This document shows, piece by piece, positions 46,840-55,128 of a stretch of DNA of 64,000 nt. The translations under genes were made by a program, and so were the position numbers. Source of the DNA: Asticcacaulis tiandongensis (GTDB taxonomy: Bacteria; Pseudomonadota; Alphaproteobacteria; Caulobacterales; Caulobacteraceae); NCBI RefSeq assembly GCF_006475605.1, contig NZ_ML636837.1, forward strand, positions 141,468-205,467. Direction: 5' to 3'. The notes under the pieces are model-generated. The model saw only the letters and a list, made by a program, of their open reading frames with translations, was not told the DNA's origin and did not search any database. Position 1 is the first letter of the stretch; every line of letters begins with the position of its first letter.

Positions 46840-46851
46840 AGAAGCCCTCTC

Positions 46852-47838
46852 ATGTCCGCTATGAAATCAACCCCTCGCCCCTTTAATCGTCTCTGGCTTC
46901 CGGTTGCCGCCGTGCTGGCCCTGTCTGCCTGTGGCGCGCAACCGCCGGGCGGTGCCAAGCCCGGCACCGAGGTTAAGGCGCCTGAATCCCCCTTTGCGGC
47001 CATTGCCAATGGTAAGGTCGATGTCGAAGGCGGCGTCATTGAGGTCGCGGCCCGCCGTGCCGGTGTCGTCGAGGAAGTGCTGGTTCAGGAAGGCGATGAG
47101 GTCGTAAAGGGACAAATCCTTGCCCGTCAGGAAGCTGACCAGCCGCGTCTGGCGGTGAGCCGCGCCCGTGCCGCCGTCAACGAAGCCGTCACCGCCAAAG
47201 GGCTGACTCAGGTGCGCCTCGACAGTGCGCGGCGCGAATACAGACGCTATGAGGAACTGGCGAAATCGAACTTTGTCGCCGCCCAAAAACTTGATGCCCA
47301 ACGCGACGCCATTCGCGAAGCCGAAGCCACGCTGGCCTCACAGGACGCGGCCATTGCCTCGGCCCGTGCCGGTCTGGCGCAGTCGGAATATGATCTCGAA
47401 CTGACGCTGGTACGCGCACCAGTCGACGGGCGCATTGTCCGCCGCTACGCCAACCCCGGTGCCGGTGCCTCAACGCTGAACGTTTCGACCATGTTCGATC
47501 TTGAGCCGAAAACCGAGCGCATCATCCGTTCGGAAATCGTCGAAAGCTCGATCCCTGATGTCTCCATTGGTCAGGAAGCCGAAATCATCCCCGAAACCGA
47601 TCAGTCAAAGGTCTATGTCGGCACGGTCAAGCGGGTCGCCGCTACCTTTGGTGCCCGCCGCCTGAAATCCGATGGTGGCAACGAAGCCTCCGATGAGCGC
47701 GTCGTCGAAGTCGTCGTATCTGCTGATGGCGTACCGTTCCTGATCGGTCAGCGCGTTCTGGTGAAATTCATGAAGCCCGGCGAAAAGGCTGGCGTTAAAC
47801 GCGAAGCGCCACAGCCCGCAACACCGGCCAAAAAGTAA
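46852..47838 (+). CDS. HlyD-type periplasmic adaptor lipoprotein of the ABC exporter
   Basis: The 328-residue membrane-fusion protein has a lipoprotein-like signal (VLALSACG). A lipoyl/barrel-sandwich half (VVEEVLVQEGDEVVKGQILARQEADQP) is followed by an alpha-helical hairpin (about 100-190) and the second half-lipoyl region LVRAPVDGRIVRRYANPGAG. A beta-barrel follows. It would link the permease to an outer-membrane channel; no TolC-like gene is seen nearby. A GC-rich hairpin follows the gene. Confidence 0.9.
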   Translation: MSAMKSTPRPFNRLWLPVAAVLALSACGAQPPGGAKPGTEVKAPESPFAAIANGKVDVEGGVIEVAARRAGVVEEVLVQEGDEVVKGQILARQEADQPRLAVSRARAAVNEAVTAKGLTQVRLDSARREYRRYEELAKSNFVAAQKLDAQRDAIREAEATLASQDAAIASARAGLAQSEYDLELTLVRAPVDGRIVRRYANPGAGASTLNVSTMFDLEPKTERIIRSEIVESSIPDVSIGQEAEIIPETDQSKVYVGTVKRVAATFGARRLKSDGGNEASDERVVEVVVSADGVPFLIGQRVLVKFMKPGEKAGVKREAPQPATPAKK

Positions 47839-47847
47839 GAAACGGTG

Positions 47848-47884
47848 CCCCCTGTCAGCCTTAGTAAATCAGGTTGACAGGGCG
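47848..47884 (+). terminator. Hairpin after the ABC exporter operon
   Basis: CCCTGTCAGCC pairs with GGTTGACAGGG around about 11 bases. No T-run follows, so termination is uncertain; it could be an mRNA-end stabiliser. Confidence 0.35.
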
Positions 47885-47926
47885 CCTCAGAGGGTGGTCA
47901 TTTCCAGAACCTTTTGAGATGCACGC

Positions 47927-49237
47927 ATGCGCACCCTTTATCACCTTCTGGGCAACAATCTGGTTGCCAATATCACCAATTTCACGGTCTGGTTCGCCCT
48001 GACCTTCTGGACTTTTATCGAGACCCGGTCGGTCTTTGCGACCGGCATGATTGCGGGCGTCTATCTGGTATTCACCGCCGGATTTGGCATCTGGCTCGGC
48101 AGTCTGGTGGATCACCATTCAAAAAAGCTGACCATGCTGGCCTCAAGCCTTGTGTCGGCTATCTTTTACAGCCTGTCTCTGGCCCTGTTGATGGCTTTCC
48201 CTCAGGTGGCCTTCACCAACCCCTATGGCTATCCCCTCTGGGTACTGGTGCTTCTGATTATGCTGGGCGTCATCGCGGGCAATATCCGCTCTATTGCCCT
48301 GCCCACGCTCGTCACCATTCTTGTGCCCGAAGACCGCAGAGACAAGGCCAATGGTCTGGTCGGCATGGTCACCGGCATAGGCTTTCTCACCACCTCGGTT
48401 ATCAGCGGCTTTCTGGTGGCGTGGGGCGGCATGTTCGCCACGCTGATACTGGCGATTGCCTTCAGCCTGCTGTCGTTCGCCCACCTCGTCTTTGTGCCTG
48501 TCAATGAACCCAGACCCGATCCGACGCCTGAAGAACCCTCAGCGCCCCGCCAGATTGACCTTAAGGGCACCATTAAGGTCATTGCCGCCGTACCGGGGCT
48601 GTTTGCGCTTATCTTCTTTGCCACCTTCAACAATTTCCTCGGCGGAGTCTTTATGGCCCTGCTCGACGCCTATGGCCTGTCGCTTGTCTCCGTCCAGACC
48701 TGGGGCCTGCTGTTCGGTGCGCTATCCAGCGCCTTCATCCTCAGTGGTATCATCATTTCCCGCACCGGACTGGGGCAAAATCCGGTGCGCACGCTTTTGC
48801 TGGTCAATCTGATTGTCTGGGGCGTGTGCTGCGTCTTTACGCTGCAATCCTCCATCTGGTTGCTGGCCGGAGGCTGCTTCATCTGGATGCTTCTTGGCCC
48901 TTATGCCGAGGCAGCGGAAAACACCACCCTGCAAAAGGTTGTACCGCTTGAACGTCAGGGACGGGTCTTTGGATTCGCCCAGTCGGTCGAACAGGCGGCC
49001 TCACCCCTGACCGCCTTCCTGATTGGCCCCCTGACGCAATTTGTCGTCATTCCGTTTATGACGGACGGCACCGGCGCAGCGACAATTGGCAGCTGGTTCG
49101 GCACAGGTCCGGCACGCGGCATCGCACTTGTCTTTACCCTGTCCGGCATTATTGGTGTCGTGGTGACGATCTGGGCGTTCCGGTCAAAATATTACCGCCA
49201 GATATCCGCCGCCTATGCGCAACCGTCACCTGATTAA
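47927..49237 (+). CDS. Major facilitator superfamily transporter
   Basis: The 436-residue protein has about twelve hydrophobic segments in two halves. The MFS A-like loop (WLGSLVDHHSKKLTML) lies between segments 2 and 3, with a charged central loop near residues 185-210 (NEPRPDPTPEEPSAPRQ). The second half contains EAAENTTLQKVVPLERQGRVFGFAQSVEQA, which is like drug or macrolide efflux MFS proteins. The substrate is not predictable. Confidence 0.9.
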   Translation: MRTLYHLLGNNLVANITNFTVWFALTFWTFIETRSVFATGMIAGVYLVFTAGFGIWLGSLVDHHSKKLTMLASSLVSAIFYSLSLALLMAFPQVAFTNPYGYPLWVLVLLIMLGVIAGNIRSIALPTLVTILVPEDRRDKANGLVGMVTGIGFLTTSVISGFLVAWGGMFATLILAIAFSLLSFAHLVFVPVNEPRPDPTPEEPSAPRQIDLKGTIKVIAAVPGLFALIFFATFNNFLGGVFMALLDAYGLSLVSVQTWGLLFGALSSAFILSGIIISRTGLGQNPVRTLLLVNLIVWGVCCVFTLQSSIWLLAGGCFIWMLLGPYAEAAENTTLQKVVPLERQGRVFGFAQSVEQAASPLTAFLIGPLTQFVVIPFMTDGTGAATIGSWFGTGPARGIALVFTLSGIIGVVVTIWAFRSKYYRQISAAYAQPSPD

Positions 49238-49263
49238 TATAGGTGTACGCAACTTCTTCAGCC

Positions 49264-50163
49264 TCAGCCTGCAAGCATAGATTCCAGTTTATCACGCAGT
49301 TGCAGCGCATTAACGATGGCATGGCCGCCAAAATCATTGTTGAAATAGGCCCAGACTCTTTTCGCGCCACTGTCCCTGATCTTATGCGCCCAGACGTCGA
49401 TCTCGCCTTCGCTATACAGGTGGCGATACCACTTTTCCGTACCGTGAAACCGGACATAGACGTCATCCGCCGTGCGGATCATGTCATCGGGCAGGCCCGG
49501 CCCGGAACAGGTACAAAAAATCGTGCCCCGCGCCCGAAAAACGTCGAACACCTCATCGTTCCACCAACTCGGATGCCGGAATTCGACGACATTACGCCGC
49601 CTGTGATCCAGCTGATTGATTATGCCCTGCAAAAGCTCGGGACTGTAATGCACGCTCGGCGGCAACTGAAAAAGAAAGCATCCCATTCGCCGGCCAAGCA
49701 GATCAGCAACATAGCCAAAATCTTCGATCAGTGCCTTAACGTCCTCAAACCGGCGAATATGGGTGATCAGTTCATTCGCTTTTACGGTATAAACAAAGTC
49801 GTGACCTTGCGCGTTACTAAGCCATGTTTTTACGGCATTAACCGTAGGCCATGAATAGAAAGGCGCATTGAGTTCGACCGTATCAAATTGCGCCTGATAG
49901 AAGGCAAACCATTCCTTTGTCGGCATCTGGCTAGGATAAAAAGGCCCACGCCAATGCCAGTAAAACCAGCCGGAACATCCGATATTCAAAGCGGGCGGCG
50001 ATGCCAAATCAGCCTGTGGCCGCTCGCCGTTTTCCATACGCGCCCTGTGCATTTTTTCCGCCCGTCCGGCATTGGCCACGCGCTGTTTGGCGCGGCGCTC
50101 GGCCTTTCTCGCCCGCCGTTCTTCGGGCGTAGGCTTGGGCTTTATGGCATCCGATCCATTCAT
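49264..50163 (-). CDS. DUF72 family protein (YecE-like)
   Basis: The 299-residue protein has a charged Arg/Lys/Ala-rich N-terminus (about 40 residues) and a DUF72 TIM-barrel domain with IGCSGWFYWHWRGPFYP, FDTVELNAPFY, FRHPSWW and DVYVRFHG plus WAYFNNDFGGHAIVNA. The DUF72 function is not established. It stands alone, convergent with the MFS gene, and its upstream region carries the tRNA-Met terminator and a 29-bp repeat. Confidence 0.93.
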   Translation of the reverse strand: MNGSDAIKPKPTPEERRARKAERRAKQRVANAGRAEKMHRARMENGERPQADLASPPALNIGCSGWFYWHWRGPFYPSQMPTKEWFAFYQAQFDTVELNAPFYSWPTVNAVKTWLSNAQGHDFVYTVKANELITHIRRFEDVKALIEDFGYVADLLGRRMGCFLFQLPPSVHYSPELLQGIINQLDHRRRNVVEFRHPSWWNDEVFDVFRARGTIFCTCSGPGLPDDMIRTADDVYVRFHGTEKWYRHLYSEGEIDVWAHKIRDSGAKRVWAYFNNDFGGHAIVNALQLRDKLESMLAG

Positions 50164-50297
50164 CGGCCCAGAATGATCTTGCCACAGTTAAATTTCGATC
50201 AGAAGGTGAGATGCAGTGAAGTCAAATTCAGCGCCCGACCGGGCGCCGGCGAGCATTCACGCCCTCGCGGAGCGCTGTGATATGAATTGAAAAAAGC

Positions 50298-50333
50298 AAA
50301 AATCAGCGAAGAACCGCTTCGAGCTGATTTTTT
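50298..50333 (-). terminator. Terminator of the tRNA-Met gene
   Basis: AAAAATCAGC pairs with GCTGATTTTT and an inner GAAG/CTTC pair extends the stem. On the minus strand it ends in a T-run, downstream of the tRNA at 50395-50471. Confidence 0.75.
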
Positions 50334-50350
50334 CAGGATGGCCTCACATT

Positions 50351-50379
50351 AAAGTACACTGAGCAAAGCGAAGGACTTT
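50351..50379. repeat. 29-bp dispersed repeat, copy 2 (beside tRNA-Met)
   Basis: This is the inverted copy of the 29-bp sequence found after groEL (36101-36129). Here the flanks extend the palindrome to TCACATTAAAGT with ACTTTAATGTGA, giving a 12-bp stem. Confidence 0.7.
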
Positions 50380-50394
50380 AATGTGAAGATAAAA

Positions 50395-50471
50395 TGGTGG
50401 TTGGAGGCGGGATCGAACCGCCGACCTGTGGGTTATGAATCCACCGCTCTAACCATCTGAGCTACCCAACC
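50395..50471 (-). tRNA. tRNA-Met (anticodon CAT, elongator type)
   Basis: The 77-nt reverse complement folds into a cloverleaf: acceptor GGTTGGG with TCCAACC, D-arm TAGCTCAGATGGTTAGAGC, anticodon loop with CAT, T-loop GGTTCGATCC and an encoded CCA. A GC-paired first base pair argues against an initiator tRNA, and the body differs from the usual alphaproteobacterial tRNA-Ile2 (CAT) pattern, so elongator Met is the best call. Confidence 0.88.
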
Positions 50472-50565
50472 ACATACACAACCCGACGGCACAATAGGCA
50501 TACCGGAACCTGTGAAGCGCCGCCTATATCTAATCTGCGCCTAAGGTTCAAGCGTCGATTTCAGC

Positions 50566-51594
50566 TTATGCCCCGATTTCCTGCCCCACGTCGCGCAGAA
50601 CAGCCGTCAACCGCGCCTGTCCGGCCTTCTGATCATAGGTCTCAAGGGCATGAGCCTGTGCCTTGCGGGCGCGCTCAAGCGCCGCAGACCAGTCAGCAAA
50701 TACCGCCTTAAGTCCCATCGCCAGAGCCAGCGGATCTTCGGGCGGTACCATAAGCCCTAGTTCTCCGGCTTTAAGTATAGTCTTTGGCCCGTCGATATCG
50801 CTTGCGATCACCGGCACACCAGCGGCCATGGCTTCAGCGACCACCAGCCCGAACGGCTCAACCCTTGACGGCAGCACAAACACATCAGCCTGCGCCAAAA
50901 AATCCTCCACCGGACTGACCCAGCCCGCAAATTCAACCTGTTCGGGCCCCAGCCCCAGACGCGCCGCCTGAGCCGTAAGGGCGTCCTTTTCCGGCCCGTC
51001 ACCGGCTATACGCAGCTTCACCCGCACACCTTCGTCACGCAGACGCGCCACCGCCTCAAGCAGAACATCAAAGCCCTTATTGACATGTAACCGCCCCAGA
51101 ACGCCAATCCGCGGTACGCCCTGAGGGGCCGCCTTAACCGGTCGGCTGACCAAAGGTACAAAATCTTCGACCACCCGCGCCGTAAGCGCCGGATGGGCCT
51201 GCTGCACGGCCCCAAGCACGGCATCTGATACACATAACGCTTCGCGCACCTTGCCCAGATCGCACTTGAAGCGAAAATTATGCACCACCGCCAGCGTCCG
51301 GTGGGCATAGCCAGACCACCCGTGCGCGGCCAGCGCAATGGCGCGATTGCCATGCGCCAACACACAGTCAGCCTGATGCCCGTGCGCTATCGACCTGAAC
51401 CTCAAAGCCGCCAGAGGATCATAGCTAAAGCCGGTTTTCAGAGGCTGAAACGCCTTAAGGCCCGCCAGCACACCCTCAGGGTGCCCAACACTTAAGACGT
51501 CGAACCCTGCGGCCTCAAGGGCTTCGTGGTAACGCAGGGCCATGATCTCAAGGCCGCCACGCCCCTTGGCGGTCATAAGATTGATAATAGGCAT
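50566..51594 (-). CDS. Glycosyltransferase family 4 (GT-B) protein
   Basis: The 342-residue protein starts PIINLMTAKGRGGLEIMALRY, the glycine loop of the GT-B N-domain. The GT4 C-domain has GVLGRLHVNKGFDVLLEAVARL, VKLRIAGDGPEKDAL, FAGWVSPVEDFLAQADVFVLPSRVEPFGLVVAEAMAAGVPVIASD. It transfers a sugar from a nucleotide donor, probably to a lipid or glycan acceptor of the envelope. It is transcribed with, or just after, the DUF2336 gene (24 bases apart). Confidence 0.93.
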   Translation of the reverse strand: MPIINLMTAKGRGGLEIMALRYHEALEAAGFDVLSVGHPEGVLAGLKAFQPLKTGFSYDPLAALRFRSIAHGHQADCVLAHGNRAIALAAHGWSGYAHRTLAVVHNFRFKCDLGKVREALCVSDAVLGAVQQAHPALTARVVEDFVPLVSRPVKAAPQGVPRIGVLGRLHVNKGFDVLLEAVARLRDEGVRVKLRIAGDGPEKDALTAQAARLGLGPEQVEFAGWVSPVEDFLAQADVFVLPSRVEPFGLVVAEAMAAGVPVIASDIDGPKTILKAGELGLMVPPEDPLALAMGLKAVFADWSAALERARKAQAHALETYDQKAGQARLTAVLRDVGQEIGA

Positions 51595-51618
51595 AGACCG
51601 CTTCCGGTAAAACTAAAT

Positions 51619-52779
51619 CTACGCAGCCTGTGCCGGTGAAACCGTGGCCGTCGCCCCCCAATACCTGCCTTGGGCGTCACGATCCAGTCTTTCATACAGA
51701 TGCACCAGATCATCGCGTGAGGCATAGGGCACCTGCGTCAGAAAGCGCTCGATCAGGCGCTCCTGAAACTGCAAAGGCTCAAGATAGCCCTGCTCGGCCT
51801 TTAACACTCTATAGGTTTCAAGCGCCGTACGGAAGGTCTGGAACAGGCGGGCGGGCAAACCGGCCCGATCATAAATCGCCCGGAACCCCAGCGGCCCCGC
51901 ATCATGCACCATCAGGGCGGCACGCCCATGCGGCACGCCCGACATGACCGCCAGCGCATGTTCAAAGAAGGTCATCTGTCCGCGCGCCAGCGCCCGCAGC
52001 ATCAGCGAAGGCGTAAGTCGCTCCACACGCGCCAGATGCTGCGCCAGTTCTGCCGGATCGCGACGGGTGACGACCGGATCGTGCATCTCCAGCGTTGCCC
52101 GTTCCCGAGTCGCTTCCGCCAGTTTTATGGCCACCTCAGGCGCCACCGCATGACGGCTGATAAGCTGCTGCCTGAGCGCCTCACCGACCACCTGCAGCAA
52201 CGGCTCGGTTACCGAAGCGGGTAAGGCCTTGCGATGCACCAGTGCACTTTGCACGATCTCAGATGTGCCGAACCGGTCAAAGACGCAGACAAGGCTGCCG
52301 TCATTAAAACAGGCATTGTCGTTGGCACAGGCGATGACCACGGCCTCTTCAACGCCATAGCTGGCCAGAGCCGATGTCACCGGCTCAGACAGAACATCAC
52401 GCTTGGCCACCGCGATCTGCCGCACCGGCCCGCCGGTTCTGACAATTTCCGCCAGTTCGTCATCGCTGAAAACCGGCGAATGGGTCAGGAGCGGCACCGC
52501 AACCGCAGGCACATCCAGCGCCAGTTTGTGGGCGACATCGACGGGTACCAGACCCGAAGTGCGCAAGGTCACCACCAGGGCGCGGCGCACCAGTTCGGCG
52601 GCATCTTCGGCGACAATACGGATAATATCCTGTGCCGCTGCCCGTTCCTCTGCCGTTAGGGCCGTACCCTCAATGACGCGACACATCTTATGTGCCGCCA
52701 CTGCCCGATCATCGGCATTTTCGCTTTTGACCAACCGTTGAATATCCTGATCGGACAAGATGAGACGCGATACAGACAT
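51619..52779 (-). CDS. DUF2336 family protein
   Basis: The start at 52779 (MSVSRLILSDQDIQRLV) has AAAGGA upstream; the longer frame runs through 15-bp direct repeats and is unlikely. The 386-residue helical protein has the DUF2336 pattern (DRAVAAHKMCRVIEG, LTHSPVFSDDELAEIVRTG, AVAKRDVLSEPVTSALA). Its HEAT-like helical repeats suggest a protein-protein scaffold. Its role is unknown. It is divergent from a membrane histidine kinase and close to a GT4 gene. Confidence 0.85.
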   Translation of the reverse strand: MSVSRLILSDQDIQRLVKSENADDRAVAAHKMCRVIEGTALTAEERAAAQDIIRIVAEDAAELVRRALVVTLRTSGLVPVDVAHKLALDVPAVAVPLLTHSPVFSDDELAEIVRTGGPVRQIAVAKRDVLSEPVTSALASYGVEEAVVIACANDNACFNDGSLVCVFDRFGTSEIVQSALVHRKALPASVTEPLLQVVGEALRQQLISRHAVAPEVAIKLAEATRERATLEMHDPVVTRRDPAELAQHLARVERLTPSLMLRALARGQMTFFEHALAVMSGVPHGRAALMVHDAGPLGFRAIYDRAGLPARLFQTFRTALETYRVLKAEQGYLEPLQFQERLIERFLTQVPYASRDDLVHLYERLDRDAQGRYWGATATVSPAQAA

Positions 52780-52800
52780 GGGTAAATCCTTTCGGCTCAT

Positions 52801-52830
52801 GGAAGAAGACACGGGGGAAGAAGACACGGG
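52801..52830. repeat. Two exact 15-bp tandem repeats in the DUF2336 leader
   Basis: GGAAGAAGACACGGG occurs twice in a row, followed by a degraded third unit (about 52831-52851). It lies 22-51 bases upstream of the chosen start codon, in the 5' leader. Confidence 0.9.
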
Positions 52831-53003
52831 GAAGGTACAGGAAGATACGGGAATAAAGTACCGCCGGATTCTCACGCGGAGCGGTTAATGAAGCGTTTAC
52901 TTCTGATACGCATTCACGGGACTGTGTCTAAAGCTGTTAACAAACACATCGTTCCTTTATTTCTACTAACGGCTTGGCAAGGTCTTGGGCGTAAAAACGA
53001 GCC

Positions 53004-54806
53004 ATGACCGACACGCGTAGCCCCCTGAGTTCCGACCGTATTGCCCTTGATTACGGCTTAAGGGCACAGGTACGGCTGTTGCCCTATGCACTGGCCTTTT
53101 TCGGCATAGGATTACCTATCTATATCTGGTCAGCCCTGTCGTTCCTCTCACCGGTGATGCTTGGTCTTAATCTCTGCCTCTTTGCCGTTTTATGGCTGGC
53201 CTTCTTTCTGATGAAACCGGCCCTGAAGGTAGAGGGCGCAACGGAAACGCTTGAGCCGGAACAAATAGACACACGCCTGCGCCAGCAATGGCTGTGCGGC
53301 GGCCTGTGGGCACTGGGGGTGATGGTGATCTCGCTCAACGTCGCCGACAGCGGCCCGGATGCCATTATCTTCCTGACGGTCTGCGCTGGTGCTGCCGCAG
53401 GCATCATCTTCTTCAGCTCACCGATTCTGATTTTTCTGCTGACGCTTGGCCCGATGGCCATGGCGGGCCCGATCATTGCCCTTCATACCCTGCCAGCGGA
53501 TGGGGGCGCGGGCTCACTGGCGCATCTGGTGACCGCAGGCCTCAGTCTGGCGCTCGCCTTCGGGCTGGTGCTCAACCGGCATTTACGGGAACATTACCTG
53601 CTCGAATATCGCCAGCTGAAGCTATCGCTTGACCGCGAACAGATGCTGAAGACCCGTGACGAACTAAGCCATGCCCAGATGGCCCTGATGCAAACCCTGT
53701 CGCACGAAGTGGCCTCGGCCATGCGCGGACTGGAACTGACCCTGTCCCAGAGCCTCAGCCTTCTGGCCCGCGCACCGGCCCCGAAGAAGCAGGTCGAACA
53801 GGCCCTGACGACTGTCAATCAGGTGCTAGATATGGTGACCAATACGGTCGATGACGGCACGGCCCGTTCAGGGCGTCTGAGTGTCGCGCCTGAACCACTG
53901 AATCTGGTAGCATTAACCGAGGAACTCAGTGCCAGCTTTGCCCAGATGGCACGCGCCAAAGGCCTTGAGTTTCAGTTACATCTCCCCACACCCTTGTCTG
54001 ATGGGGGGCCCGACAAGGGGGCGGTCATTGCCGACCCTCAGCGCGTCCGGCAGATACTGACCCACCTTCTGACCAATGCCGTTACCTATACGGTCTCGGG
54101 ACGCGTCAGCCTGAGATACCACAGCGCGGCCGATGGCTATGTCCGGCTCGAAGTCACCGATACCGGCCCCGGTCTGGACGCCGCCGAACTTGAACAGGCC
54201 TTTGTCCCCTTTGCGCGTATTATGCGCACCTCTTCGGGCCATGCGGGCACCGGTCTGGGCCTAAGCTTGTCACGTACACTGGCCGAACTGATGGGCGGAC
54301 GGCTTGAGGCGCAATCCACCCCTGGTCTCGGATCACGGTTTACACTGGACCTCCCATTTGACGCTCAGGCCGAGGCACCGTTACCCGATTCGACTGAGCC
54401 TGAGGCAGACACTGAAACCCCAGCCAATCAAACCATCCTGCTATTGGCTGATGACCCGCTTGAGGGCGCCCAGCTGCGCAATCTTCTGGAGGAGATGGGG
54501 CATAGGTGCCTCAGCGCCAAAAGTCGCACGCGTGCCCTGTCTCTGGCCCAGCAGGGGCGGCTGCACGCCTGCCTGATCGCTACGAATAGTTTTGAAGACC
54601 TGTCCCTCCCCCAGAACCGCGACAAGCTTGAGGCCTATTTTACCCGTCTGCGGGATACACAAAGCGAAACCCGCCTCAGGATACTGGCTCTCCTGCCGGA
54701 CGGCGAACAGGCCGAGGCGCTCAGCCACATGGGCGTCCTGCCGCTGCTCGGCCCTGTGTCATCCGCCGAACTGACCCGTGCCCTGATACAAAGCGACGCG
54801 GAGTAA
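53004..54806 (+). CDS. Membrane histidine kinase with degenerate C-terminal receiver
   Basis: The 600-residue protein has about six membrane segments (residues 25-200), a helical phospho-acceptor region with His234 in QTLSHEVASAMRGLE, and an HATPase domain (DPQRVRQILTHLLTNAVTY, DTGPGLD, GTGLGLSLSRTLAELMGG). A C-terminal receiver-like domain begins near 475 (ILLLADDPLEGAQLRNLLEE). That domain lacks the phospho-acceptor Asp, reading CLIATNSFEDL where an Asp is expected near 525. So it is probably a pseudo-receiver. The input and target are unknown. Confidence 0.88.
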   Translation: MTDTRSPLSSDRIALDYGLRAQVRLLPYALAFFGIGLPIYIWSALSFLSPVMLGLNLCLFAVLWLAFFLMKPALKVEGATETLEPEQIDTRLRQQWLCGGLWALGVMVISLNVADSGPDAIIFLTVCAGAAAGIIFFSSPILIFLLTLGPMAMAGPIIALHTLPADGGAGSLAHLVTAGLSLALAFGLVLNRHLREHYLLEYRQLKLSLDREQMLKTRDELSHAQMALMQTLSHEVASAMRGLELTLSQSLSLLARAPAPKKQVEQALTTVNQVLDMVTNTVDDGTARSGRLSVAPEPLNLVALTEELSASFAQMARAKGLEFQLHLPTPLSDGGPDKGAVIADPQRVRQILTHLLTNAVTYTVSGRVSLRYHSAADGYVRLEVTDTGPGLDAAELEQAFVPFARIMRTSSGHAGTGLGLSLSRTLAELMGGRLEAQSTPGLGSRFTLDLPFDAQAEAPLPDSTEPEADTETPANQTILLLADDPLEGAQLRNLLEEMGHRCLSAKSRTRALSLAQQGRLHACLIATNSFEDLSLPQNRDKLEAYFTRLRDTQSETRLRILALLPDGEQAEALSHMGVLPLLGPVSSAELTRALIQSDAE

Positions 54807-55128
54807 AAAAATCTGTCGCCTCACGACAGGCCTACAACGGTAAATAGGAGCCCTTTTGCGCCTGTGACTCAGCTTTTTTCTAAAGGTTTTTCAGACAAAA
54901 ACTTACCCACACTCAGGTTAATGTCATTGCACACGAAACCATTTTAGTTTCATATGAAACTTAAAAATCTCTTGTGTCAGAAAAATTAACGCAATAAGTC
55001 TGCAGTCGCAAAAAAGTGCGCTCACGCTTCAAAGCGATAGCGCAAGGGAAAATTGCACCCAAAAACACAATAATGCGCCACCGCCCTAAAGCGTCTGAGA
55101 GCTGGGGCCAGACTTATTTGGAGACCAC
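54807..55128. promoter_or_regulatory. Intergenic region with palindromic operator candidate upstream of glutamate dehydrogenase
   Basis: The region has no gene. At 54946-54961 AGTTTCATATGAAACT is a perfect 16-bp palindrome, and another GAAAC half-site (54934) lies nearby. It lies about 167 bases before the dehydrogenase start, far enough upstream for an activator or repressor site of a long-leader transcript. Confidence 0.45.

Noticed and set aside
50395-50471. tRNA-Ile2 (lysidine-modified CAT)
   Set aside because: The acceptor and D-arm sequence do not resemble the usual alphaproteobacterial tRNA-Ile2; elongator Met fits better, though modification cannot be read from DNA.
52885-52899. CtrA-like box TTAA-N7-TTTA upstream of the DUF2336 gene
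   Set aside because: One half-site deviates and such a short AT motif is expected by chance; no second support in the promoter.
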